From NCBI GenBank assembly GCA_905234915.1, contig CAJOJP010000020.1, positions 1-49,840 on the forward strand: a stretch of 49,840 nt of DNA. The letters are read 5' to 3'. This DNA is from Candidatus Gastranaerophilales bacterium. Lineage in GTDB: Bacteria > Cyanobacteriota > Vampirovibrionia > Gastranaerophilales > Gastranaerophilaceae. The notes below the pieces were generated by a model. It was not told where the DNA came from, ran no database searches, and saw only the letters and a list, made by a program, of their open reading frames with translations. Below are positions 34,632 to 43,006 of this stretch, in pieces. Position numbers and translations under genes: made by a program. Position 1 is the stretch's first letter. Each line of letters starts with the position of its first letter.

Positions 34632-35774
34632 ATGCAGGATATAAGTTCCGAAAATAAAAGAAAAATCAGTATTTCTGAATTTCCCAAAGAAATTCCCGAT
34701 TTTAATTCAACTTATGAACCTAAAGATTCTGTTATAAAAAAATGGATTACCAACTGGATAATATCCTCAATAAAATCTAATAAAATAAAAGAAAATGACA
34801 TACTTCCATCTAAAGCAGAAATTTCTGATTATCTGGGTGTTTCATCCGGAACTGTTCAAAATGCTATACGTTATATTGAGGATGAAGGACTTTTAAAATC
34901 AAAACAAAAATCGGGTACAATGATTTCAAACGTAACAAATCCTATTGCTGCTGTTCCAAAATCAACTTCAAAAAGAGAAAAAGCTATTTTAGCAATAAAA
35001 AAAGCTATATTAGTTAATAAGTATAAAATAGGAAAGCCTGTTCCCGCAACAAGAAAGATGTCTGAATATATCGGCGTTTCACAAAATACAGTGCGTTTAG
35101 CTTATGAATATCTCTGCAGCGAGGGAATATTGGAATCACTTCAAATGCGGGGTAATGATTCTAATTGGTATTTGAAAAAATTACCGGAATTATCCTCTAA
35201 AGAATTAAAAAATATAGATTATATTGAAGCAGATACGCTTGTTGATAAATTAACCGATACATTAAAAAGATATTTTGCATCAAATTTTCAACTTGGTGAT
35301 AAAATTCCCTCGCATAATATATTAGCAAAACAGTTTAATGTAAGCATAAAAACAATTAATGATTGTATAAAAAGATTAACTATGCAAAGAATTATAACAA
35401 CTCACCGGGGCAAATACGGCAGTATTCTTTCTCAAAATCCTCTTGCACCGGTACTTGAACCATTAAAAGAAAATTCGATTTTTGCAAAAGCTAAAGATGC
35501 TGAATTTTATTATTACCAAAAAATTGAAACAAAATTAATTGAATATATTAATCAAAATTACAATGCCGGTGATAAGCTACCTTCAATGGCTGTATTTGCC
35601 GGGCTTTATAATGTAAGTACAAATACAATAAGGAAAGCTCTTATCTCTCTTGAGCAAAAAGGCTGTATAACATTTGTCCGGGGAAGATTTGGCGGTACTT
35701 ATATAATACAAAAACCCGATATAATTACAGGTCAGCAATATAAATGGTTAAGTATTAATCCTGATTATATTTAA
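34632..35774 (+). CDS. Regulator with four tandem GntR-type winged-helix domains
   Basis: A 380-aa protein built of four GntR-type DNA-binding units at about residues 33-100, 113-185, 200-266 and 294-360. Each has the family pattern: a first helix, then a short xGDxLPS-like turn, a recognition helix and a wing. Examples are ENDILPSKAEISDYLGVSSG, IGKPVPATRKMSEYIGVSQN, GDKIPSHNILAKQFNVSIKT and GDKLPSMAVFAGLYNVSTNT. No effector domain of FadR, HutC, MocR or YtrA type is present. GntR proteins normally have one wHTH and dimerise, so this may bind an extended multi-site operator as a monomer. RBS AGGAGG lies before the ATG. Neighbours give no hint of the regulon. Confidence 0.8.
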   Translation: MQDISSENKRKISISEFPKEIPDFNSTYEPKDSVIKKWITNWIISSIKSNKIKENDILPSKAEISDYLGVSSGTVQNAIRYIEDEGLLKSKQKSGTMISNVTNPIAAVPKSTSKREKAILAIKKAILVNKYKIGKPVPATRKMSEYIGVSQNTVRLAYEYLCSEGILESLQMRGNDSNWYLKKLPELSSKELKNIDYIEADTLVDKLTDTLKRYFASNFQLGDKIPSHNILAKQFNVSIKTINDCIKRLTMQRIITTHRGKYGSILSQNPLAPVLEPLKENSIFAKAKDAEFYYYQKIETKLIEYINQNYNAGDKLPSMAVFAGLYNVSTNTIRKALISLEQKGCITFVRGRFGGTYIIQKPDIITGQQYKWLSINPDYI

Positions 35775-35969
35775 CGTATTTTTATAAAAACAATTAATGT
35801 AATTATTTTTTACAAGATAAGACTCAATCAACTGTTGGTTTTTCAAATTTATAATTAAAAACAAAGTGTAAAACTAAAACAAAAATGTTAAAATAATAGT
35901 ATATAAATCTCAAATAAAATTAAAAAAACAATATTATTTCGTGTGTACTGGAACTAAAGGAGATGAAAG
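35775..35969. promoter_or_regulatory. Intergenic region before the 55-aa ORF
   Basis: About 195 AT-rich bases without a coding frame. TATATAAAT-like stretches near 35900 could serve as -10, but no promoter can be fixed with confidence. Confidence 0.3.
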
Positions 35970-36137
35970 ATGTCACAGACTGCATTAATGGAAAAACCCT
36001 CTAAATCAATTGTAAATTCTCAATTTACTGAAGAATTTGAAAAATATTTAAAAAAACAATCGTTAAAAGCTACTTTTAACGGCTGCGATATAGAAACCTT
36101 CAGCTGGTATAAAAAAGCTCTGGGTATAGGCTGTTAA
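35970..36137 (+). CDS. 55-aa Cys-terminated small protein
   Basis: ATG with AAGGAG 8 nt upstream. It begins MSQTALMEKPSKSIVNSQFT, continues with a charged helix (EEFEKYLKKQ), and ends FSWYKKALGIGC directly before TAA, with Cys as the last residue and a second Cys at position 39. A strong terminator follows 17 bases later, so the ORF is a complete single-gene unit. It has no signal peptide or membrane segment. The family is unknown. Confidence 0.65.
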   Translation: MSQTALMEKPSKSIVNSQFTEEFEKYLKKQSLKATFNGCDIETFSWYKKALGIGC

Positions 36138-36153
36138 TTTTATCAAGGTTTTT

Positions 36154-36196
36154 AAAAAGAGTTCTTGAAAATATATTTTCGGAACTCTTTTTTTAT
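36154..36196 (+). terminator. Strong rho-independent terminator
   Basis: Outer stem AAAAAGAGTTC / GAACTCTTTTT, inner stem GAAAAT / ATTTTC, then a T-run. It ends the 55-aa ORF unit. Confidence 0.9.
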
Positions 36197-36290
36197 GTAT
36201 GCAGTTTGCAAAATATTCTCAAAAATTTAATAAGTATAATGACATAATCTCAGATTTTTGATAATATAAACTTGTTGTAAGTGAGAGAAA

Positions 36291-37040
36291 ATGAATAAAT
36301 TACATTTCTATTTTGTATTTTTTATGGTTTTTGTTTCCGGTATTGCTTATGCGGAGCAAAATTATTCTTTTTCAAATTTTACGTATTCAACTCCGCAGAC
36401 ATATAATTACAAGCCGGCAGAAACCGTAAGTTCAAAAGAAAAAATATTATTTATACTGGATTTATCAAATAGTATGAATGAAAAAATAGGCGGCAGAACA
36501 AAGCTTGATATAGCTATTTCCACATTAAAAGAAACTCTGCAAATGATACCTCCGCATGCTGAGGTAGGAATGCGTGTATATGGGCATAAAACAGGATTTA
36601 CCCCCAGACAGGGCTGCACGGCAAGTCAATTAATTTCTCCTATTGATAAAAATAATGCAATAGGAATTTATTCAAAATTAAATTCTTTAAGTGCCGTAGG
36701 CTGGACTCCGATAACATATTCGCTAAAGCAGGCTGCATACTTTGATTTTCCGCAGGGTGATTATAAAAAGCGGATTATATTAATTTCAGACGGCGGAGAA
36801 AATTGTGATGAAAGCCCTTGCGAGTATATTATAAATTTAATGAAATATCGCGATGATATTAGAATTGATGTTATTGCACTTGCAATTGGCGATATGGATG
36901 CAAATAATCAGCTTAAATGTGTTGCACTTGTAACATCAGGTAAATTCTATAATGCAAATGATGCCTCAGAACTGAAAAACAGTCTTAAGGATTCTTTAAA
37001 TCTTCAAAAAGAAGTTTCCGGCGTTATTATAAAGCAATAA
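36291..37040 (+). CDS. Secreted von Willebrand factor A domain protein
   Basis: A 249-aa exported protein. It has a signal peptide (MNKLHFYFVFFMVFVSGIAY, cleavage after YA near residue 21) and a VWA domain from about residue 50. The metal-ion-dependent adhesion site is intact: DLSNSMN (DxSxS), the Thr in GWTPITYSL, and Asp in ISDGGENCDE. Extra Cys (GCTAS, ENCDESPCEYI, LKCVAL) may form disulfides outside the cytoplasm. It resembles bacterial periplasmic or surface VWA proteins; the ligand is unknown. It appears monocistronic. Confidence 0.85.
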   Translation: MNKLHFYFVFFMVFVSGIAYAEQNYSFSNFTYSTPQTYNYKPAETVSSKEKILFILDLSNSMNEKIGGRTKLDIAISTLKETLQMIPPHAEVGMRVYGHKTGFTPRQGCTASQLISPIDKNNAIGIYSKLNSLSAVGWTPITYSLKQAAYFDFPQGDYKKRIILISDGGENCDESPCEYIINLMKYRDDIRIDVIALAIGDMDANNQLKCVALVTSGKFYNANDASELKNSLKDSLNLQKEVSGVIIKQ

Positions 37041-37074
37041 CTGTTTAGGAAAATAATTTTTAAGAATTGCTGTA

Positions 37075-37359
37075 TTATTTATTGCTTTCATCTACAACTT
37101 CACTAAAAACACCGTGTATTCTAAACCAGAAAGTTTTGATTTTACTTCCTATTGAATCAGGTTTTTTATCGTCTTTTACTTCCTCTTCTTCCTCTTTTTT
37201 GGTGGAAAGTTCTATAGTATCACTTTCATTTTTTTCTTCTTCTTTTTTCTTTTTTTTCCCCTGATTAAAGTAACCTAAATTTCCGGCTCCGCCGTCAGTA
37301 GTTTGATGTGCAGGTGATATTGCAGGAGTGGAATCAGGTCCGTTGATGCTGAATGACAT
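37075..37359 (-). CDS. Hypothetical charged small protein
   Basis: A 94-aa protein starting MSFSINGPDSTPAISPAHQT. The middle is a Lys run then Glu-rich (GKKKKKEEEKNES, KKEEEEEVKDDKK), and the end is SKIKTFWFRIHGVFSEVVDE. There is no hydrophobic helix. AAAAAGG abuts the ATG directly, an unusually short spacing, so the start is uncertain although no other is available. Convergent with the VWA gene. Family unknown. Confidence 0.5.
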   Translation of the reverse strand: MSFSINGPDSTPAISPAHQTTDGGAGNLGYFNQGKKKKKEEEKNESDTIELSTKKEEEEEVKDDKKPDSIGSKIKTFWFRIHGVFSEVVDESNK

Positions 37360-37525
37360 CCTTTTTGCTTTCTTTTTGTATAATCTTTCAAGTTATAGAA
37401 GTAATTTATATTAATATTATATACTACTTTTGTAGAATTAGTAATCATATATTTGTTAAGTAATTATTAACTATATTTTTTTAAAATGTTCATGATATAA
37501 TTTTGGCAAAGTCGGATGATTAGAT

Positions 37526-38362
37526 ATGAGTATGCAAAAGACAGAGAATTTATATTCACGTATTCCGCCTACAAGGTTGAGAAATCGGAAAGAAAAATTC
37601 AGAAAAGCAAAAAATATTCCTTTTTGGGTATGGTTTGCTGACAGAGTTTTTTTCAGAATGCTTAGTCATAGATTTTATGCGTTAAGGGTAAAAAATATAG
37701 AAGCATATAATGAAAGAAGAAATAAAAATTTCCCGACTATATTTTATGCTCCTCACATGAATTGGTGGGATGGAATAGTAGGATATAATCTTATGCGCCG
37801 GGCATTTAAAATTAAGCGTGTGAGGATGATGATTGAAGAAATGAACAGATTCCCTATGTTTGCGCTGGCAGGTGCATTTCCTGTGAATAAGGCATCGGCT
37901 CAGGCAGCAATGGAGTCATTAAGATATATTATAAATGATTTGAACTCGCCTGATATGGGATTTTGGATATTTCCGCAAGGGATTGTAAATCCGCCAAATC
38001 ATCGCCCTATTGAATTTCAAACAGGTTTTGTATATATCGCACAGAATATTGCCAGAAAACATGGCGGAGTGAATTTGGTTCCCGTTGCCGTAAATTATAC
38101 TTTTTTGCGTGAAGATAGACCTGAATGTCTTTGTGAAGTTGGTGAACCTATAATTATTACACAAGAAAATTGTGATTTTAAGCGTCATGAATTTACTGAA
38201 AAAGTAAGAAAAGATTTTGAAAAGCTTTGTGATGAACAATTAAAAACTTTTTCGCAAGGTGAAGTTACCGGTTATGAATATATCTTTAGACAGGATTTAC
38301 CCTGGAATAGAAAATTGGAAAAGAAATTAAAAAATATAGGACTTGAAGAAAATAAGGGTTAA
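37526..38362 (+). CDS. Lysophospholipid acyltransferase (PlsC-like)
   Basis: A 278-aa acyltransferase with the catalytic HxxxxD box in FYAPHMNWWDGIVGYN, the acceptor motif FPVNKASAQA, the FPQG motif in FWIFPQGIVNPPNHRP and the later VPVAVNYTFL. These four blocks are the PlsC/AGPAT family signature. It probably esterifies lysophosphatidate or a related lipid at the inner membrane, although no clear transmembrane helix is present. PlsC relatives also act in carotenoid and ornithine-lipid pathways, so the substrate is open. Confidence 0.8.
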   Translation: MSMQKTENLYSRIPPTRLRNRKEKFRKAKNIPFWVWFADRVFFRMLSHRFYALRVKNIEAYNERRNKNFPTIFYAPHMNWWDGIVGYNLMRRAFKIKRVRMMIEEMNRFPMFALAGAFPVNKASAQAAMESLRYIINDLNSPDMGFWIFPQGIVNPPNHRPIEFQTGFVYIAQNIARKHGGVNLVPVAVNYTFLREDRPECLCEVGEPIIITQENCDFKRHEFTEKVRKDFEKLCDEQLKTFSQGEVTGYEYIFRQDLPWNRKLEKKLKNIGLEENKG

Positions 38363-38372
38363 AATTGCAATG

Positions 38373-38603
38373 CTAAGCCTCTATAAAAAGTCTTCTGCCT
38401 ACAATATTCGGCTTACCGTTGTAGTAGCCTGCAAAATATCCGCCTTTTACAGGTTTATTAATACCATAGCTGCTGTTTTTTGTTTGTGATTGAACAAAAG
38501 GATTTTCAAACGGATTATAGCTTGATTTTGTGCTTACGGAAGAAACCTGTGCTGTTGGTGCATAAAATACATTTGACACCATATTTCGTAATGTATTAAT
38601 CAT
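38373..38603 (-). CDS. Hypothetical 76-aa protein
   Basis: Begins MINTLRNMVSNVFYAPTAQV, is rich in Ser, Asn and Tyr, and ends GYYNGKPNIVGRRLFIEA. The RBS AGGATAAG before the ATG is good. No signal peptide or membrane helix is seen. The C-terminal aromatic/Gly segment looks conserved-motif-like, but I cannot name a family. Confidence 0.5.
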   Translation of the reverse strand: MINTLRNMVSNVFYAPTAQVSSVSTKSSYNPFENPFVQSQTKNSSYGINKPVKGGYFAGYYNGKPNIVGRRLFIEA

Positions 38604-38700
38604 TCACTTATCCTATCATATATACACATAGTTATATATAATTGCTGAAAAAAAAAAATCATCTTTTTATATTAAATTTGTAACAAAATTGTTATAAAAA

Positions 38701-41700
38701 TTATATTTCTATTGAATTTAGCTGGCAATAGGTTCTGAAAGTCGAATATTCTTTTGTTGTATATTCAATCATATTCTGAAGAGACAATTCTTTTGCAAGT
38801 GCAATTGCTTTTTTATACATATCATGAATAATATCAATATTTTCTTTTCCGTATATTTTTTTATCTTTCATTAAATTTTGAGTATATTTTGCATTCGCAA
38901 GATAAAGTTCAATCAATTGATATTTTAAATTAAACTGTTTTGCAATCACTACAGATTTTTCCAAATACATTTTAGTTGCAGCGAAATCGGATTTTTGCGA
39001 GTATATTTCAGCTATGAATTTTTGGAAGCAAATTATAAAGAAATAATTATTTATTTTAGGGTCCTGAGCAATTTCAAGTGCTTTATTTGCAATATTTAAT
39101 GCCGTATCAAAATCATTATCTTCTATATATTTTTTTACAATTAAAGCCCAGGCAAATAATGCCCCTATTGCTAATTTTTCTTTTGCAAAATAAACAATTT
39201 GTTCTTGATAAATTTCTTCGGCTTTATCTGAATTTCCTTCTTTATTTAAAATATATCCCAAAATAAGCTTTACTATATTTTTAATAAAGTGTTCGTTTAT
39301 ATTATTTGCAAATGCAGCAAGTTCAAATAAATCAGCTTTTAAATCGTTATTTTGATTTAATAAAATTCTGTTAATAATGCTTGTTAAATTCCACCAAGCA
39401 AGTAAAACAGGATTCATAGTTCTTGTTTTATATAAAAGAGAAATATTATTTAAAATTTCATTTGAGGAAAGAATATCTCCTTCCATAGTTTTGCTGAAGG
39501 CTTCTATTATACCCGAGTATAATTTATAATATGCGGAATTATAATCATATTCAGATATATCAGTGTTAATTTCAGCAATTACATTATTTACTTTATTATT
39601 TCCCTGCATTAAATAAGACTTAGCAAGTATTATTTTGGAATTAAATAAAGCATTTAATATAACGTTTTTATAATCTGACTCAAGAATATTTTCTTCAATA
39701 TTTTTATTTATTTCGGGTAAAACTTCTTCTTGAACAATATTTATAATTTGTTCACTATTTCCTATATTAAAAAGTGCATTTAATTTTCTTGTTTTAATTA
39801 AAGCTATATCAAGAGGAGATATATTTGAGCCTGAGTTTTGAAGCACATCAAGAACGGCATCAACGGCTTCTACTGCACCAAAATAATTACCGGTAAGATA
39901 ACAGCTTTTTACAAAATAACTTGAGATATCAATAATTTTACGAACATTGCTTTCTTTAATATATGAATCGAGTACATTTGAGAGATAAGTAACTGCTTCT
40001 TGAGGTGATTTTTCCGTTAACAATTTGCCCATTTCTTCATACATACGCAATTTAGAATCTTCAGCCGTATTAATATTTTGTTCATTTATTAATTTCAAAC
40101 ATTGCTTAAGTGCAATTACATATAAATTTGTATCACCTAATTTAGCACTTATATTTGCTGTATTTTGCCAAATATCAAATTCTTCATTTTTTGTTAACGC
40201 TTCAGTGCAAGCAATCAATTTTTGTAAATTGCTGGAAAGAATTAAGGGTTTTAGCTCTGCATATAACCTTTTGGCATTATCTTTATATAACAAATCATTT
40301 ACAGCCTCTTGATAAATTAATTTCCAAATATTTAAACTTTTGAATTCGCAGGTATAATTATCAACATATTGTATAAAAAGATTTTTAATTAGGAAGTTCA
40401 AAATGCTTTCAGCTTTTTCTACGGGTTGAGTAACTGCAAGACAAAGAATATTCGTAGCAAATCTATAGCCCATAATAGCAGCCATAAATAATACATTTTT
40501 TGCATTAGGAGGGAGTGTATTAATTCTCAATTTTATTAATTCTTCAAATGATGAATATTTATCATCAGGCTTTAAATTAATATTAACAACGAGCTTATCA
40601 TCTTTAATTTTTAAATATTCTTTATCAAATAGAAAAGCGGTTTCTTGTTCCATTCTAATTGCATTTCCGTCAGATTTTTCAATTAAAGAATTTATTGTAT
40701 CTTCGTCAGCGAAATCATCAAGTTTAATATTAATATTTTTTTCGACTGCATCTAAAAGTTCTTGTTTGTTAAATTTTGGAATTTCAACGGTTTCAAATAT
40801 TTTTTCTTCATCAGGAGTGAGTTCAAAATAACTTTTTATATCTTTATTGTCTTTATATGCTGCTACAAGTTTTAATCTGTTATTAAAGAAGCCGTTCTTA
40901 ATCATGTGGACAATAAAATCGTAGGATGCACCATCTAAAAGTTCAAAATTATCAATTAAAATTATGAGATTATTATTTAGCAGAAATGATTTTATAACCT
41001 TTTCAAGAATAGAGAAAATTTTCATTTTATTTTCTATAATATTTTCAAAGGAATCTTTTTGTGAAGGATAGAAAATATTTAAGAAAAGAATCAAATCTTC
41101 ATCATTAAGGAAGGAGAAAACTTTTGAAAAATCACTGTTTTTAAAATTATCAATAAAAGATTCCATGCTGTTTGCATAAGGGGGGAATCCCATTATTCTA
41201 AGAAATGCATCCTGAAAGAATCCGAAACTTGTAATTTGAACAAGCGGAGTGCAGCTTCCGTAAAGCGATAAATATCCTTTATCCGAAAGAAATTCGCTGA
41301 CTTGTTTTAATACTGCAGATTTACCGCTGCCTTCCGAACCGTTTAATGCTATTATATGTTTTTGTAAAGAATTTTGAATTATATTTGCAACATTTATAAC
41401 AGCATCTTTTTGAATTTCTATTTGAGAAACATCGTGAATTGTTTTTGTTTTTATATCTTCTATTTTAGGAGGCTGATAATAAACAGGAGTTTCATTATTA
41501 TCTTCAATTAAAGATTCAGCAGGTTCATTTTGTGGAATATTTATTTCTTCATTAATAACACGTTCATTTTTTTCATTAACAATTTCCGGTGATTTGTATT
41601 CAACCTCATCAAGAGGTGTTATTGAAAAATCTTCAAAACATTGTTCAAGTTCATCAAATTCAGCATTTGTTTCTTCTTTATTTGCAGACAGAGTAATATT

Positions 41701-42219
41701 TTCATCTTTGATAAGCTGTTCCGGTTTGTTTTCATTGCAGTTTTCGTCTAATTGTTTTTGGATATCCGTTTCAGCCTGAATAAATTCTTCTTCATTTCCG
41801 AATACGTTTTTAATATCAGGCTCGTTGTAAACTTTATCTGTTTTTTCTATAACAGGCATGCTATTTTCGTCATTATCAACAATAACCTTTACTGAGGAAT
41901 CGGGAGTATTTGCAGAATAAGCCGATTCCTCGGAGCTGAAACTTTCAACAACTTCTATATCTTTATTATTTTCTAATTTTGGTTTAGCTCCTTTAACCAA
42001 AGGAGAGTGGCATTTTCTGCAATTTTCGGCATAATATATATTAGTACTGCCACATACGCTGCAATACAATAGAAGTTCACTGCCGCAATTAACACAATGT
42101 TTTTCTCCAAAATGATTTAAAGTATGGCAACCGGGACAATACATATTGACCTTTATTCCGCAATTACTGCATCTAATGGAATTATCAAGTATTTCAGCAC
42201 CACATTTTCGACAAATCAT
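38701..42219 (-). CDS. Zinc-ribbon STAND-type ATPase with helical-repeat C-terminus
   Basis: A 1172-aa protein. The N-terminus has three CxxC-x10-CxxC zinc ribbons (C3/C6/C17/C20, C28/C31/C42/C45, C53/C56/C67/C70). An acidic low-complexity linker runs to about residue 260. The AAA/STAND NTPase domain has Walker A GSEGSGKS (294-301) and Walker B LIILIDNFE (418-426). The remaining ~600 residues are alpha-helical, with TPR-like repeats toward the end (ALNIANKALEIAQDP, AATKMYLEKSVVIAKQ). STAND ATPases act as signal-activated switches or scaffolds. It begins 8 nt after the sigma-like gene with AGGAT as RBS, so the two are translationally coupled and probably work together. Confidence 0.75.
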   Translation of the reverse strand: MICRKCGAEILDNSIRCSNCGIKVNMYCPGCHTLNHFGEKHCVNCGSELLLYCSVCGSTNIYYAENCRKCHSPLVKGAKPKLENNKDIEVVESFSSEESAYSANTPDSSVKVIVDNDENSMPVIEKTDKVYNEPDIKNVFGNEEEFIQAETDIQKQLDENCNENKPEQLIKDENITLSANKEETNAEFDELEQCFEDFSITPLDEVEYKSPEIVNEKNERVINEEINIPQNEPAESLIEDNNETPVYYQPPKIEDIKTKTIHDVSQIEIQKDAVINVANIIQNSLQKHIIALNGSEGSGKSAVLKQVSEFLSDKGYLSLYGSCTPLVQITSFGFFQDAFLRIMGFPPYANSMESFIDNFKNSDFSKVFSFLNDEDLILFLNIFYPSQKDSFENIIENKMKIFSILEKVIKSFLLNNNLIILIDNFELLDGASYDFIVHMIKNGFFNNRLKLVAAYKDNKDIKSYFELTPDEEKIFETVEIPKFNKQELLDAVEKNINIKLDDFADEDTINSLIEKSDGNAIRMEQETAFLFDKEYLKIKDDKLVVNINLKPDDKYSSFEELIKLRINTLPPNAKNVLFMAAIMGYRFATNILCLAVTQPVEKAESILNFLIKNLFIQYVDNYTCEFKSLNIWKLIYQEAVNDLLYKDNAKRLYAELKPLILSSNLQKLIACTEALTKNEEFDIWQNTANISAKLGDTNLYVIALKQCLKLINEQNINTAEDSKLRMYEEMGKLLTEKSPQEAVTYLSNVLDSYIKESNVRKIIDISSYFVKSCYLTGNYFGAVEAVDAVLDVLQNSGSNISPLDIALIKTRKLNALFNIGNSEQIINIVQEEVLPEINKNIEENILESDYKNVILNALFNSKIILAKSYLMQGNNKVNNVIAEINTDISEYDYNSAYYKLYSGIIEAFSKTMEGDILSSNEILNNISLLYKTRTMNPVLLAWWNLTSIINRILLNQNNDLKADLFELAAFANNINEHFIKNIVKLILGYILNKEGNSDKAEEIYQEQIVYFAKEKLAIGALFAWALIVKKYIEDNDFDTALNIANKALEIAQDPKINNYFFIICFQKFIAEIYSQKSDFAATKMYLEKSVVIAKQFNLKYQLIELYLANAKYTQNLMKDKKIYGKENIDIIHDMYKKAIALAKELSLQNMIEYTTKEYSTFRTYCQLNSIEI

Positions 42220-42227
42220 AATCCTAC

Positions 42228-42863
42228 CTAACTTTTACCGGCATCTAAAACATTACTGATTAATATAGAGAGCTGCATTAATCTTTTACTTACTTCCGAT
42301 TGAGATAATCCCAATTCGCTTCCTATTTCGGATTGTTTACAGCCTTTAATATATCTAAGCCGAAAGATATCATAAAACTGTCTTGCCGGCAATTCTTTAT
42401 GAATAATACAAACTGCATCGGCAATTTTCTGCAAACAATCTTTTGTTATTAAAATTTCTTCTGTCGTAGCTTTGGGGTCAGGAAGATCCCAAACGAAAGA
42501 AGAACTTAAAGTTTGTTTTGGGGCAGGTACTGCATTATCGTAGCCTGTAATTTTTTCTTGATTATGCAACTGAATGCGGGTATGAGGGATATCATCGATT
42601 TTTAGTTCTTTAGTTGAGATATAACCTGTTTTTTCCCGTCTTATTCTTCCGTAATCTTTCAACACTCCCAAAATTGATGTATGAACCACCTTAGAAATAT
42701 AGCTTTCTACTTTTTGAGGATTATTAATCGAGTTAAAAATCATGTATGATTTTTGCAATGATTCACTGCAAAAATCATCAAATAAATCTTCATTTCCTTT
42801 AAAATTTTTATTTGTTCTTACAAATTTTTCTATTATTGATTTTTGTTCATCTAGTGAAAGCAC
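42228..42863 (-). CDS. Sigma-70-like factor
   Basis: A 211-aa protein. The C-terminal region-4-type HTH is clear: FYDIFRLRYIKGCKQSEIGS followed by ELGLSQSEVSKRLMQLSIL. The N-terminal half (residues 20-85, DLFDDFCSESLQKSYMIF, VESYISKVVHTSILGVLKDY) fits sigma region 2, but weakly. Most likely an alternative sigma factor of the ECF or related group; a sigma-4-only activator is an alternative. The start is a GTG at 42863, with no good internal ATG. It sits between a membrane protein bearing a zinc anti-sigma motif and the STAND ATPase. Confidence 0.65.
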   Translation of the reverse strand: MLSLDEQKSIIEKFVRTNKNFKGNEDLFDDFCSESLQKSYMIFNSINNPQKVESYISKVVHTSILGVLKDYGRIRREKTGYISTKELKIDDIPHTRIQLHNQEKITGYDNAVPAPKQTLSSSFVWDLPDPKATTEEILITKDCLQKIADAVCIIHKELPARQFYDIFRLRYIKGCKQSEIGSELGLSQSEVSKRLMQLSILISNVLDAGKS

Positions 42864-43006
42864 AAGTAAAACTCTCTATATCGTGTTATTTACTTTTAAA
42901 ATTCAGTTTGTAAAGGCTGTTCTTTTTTGTTCTCAGCATATTAACATACCAAACCAAATAATTTTTATTTTATAAAAATTATTTACACATAATATAATAT
43001 CACAAA

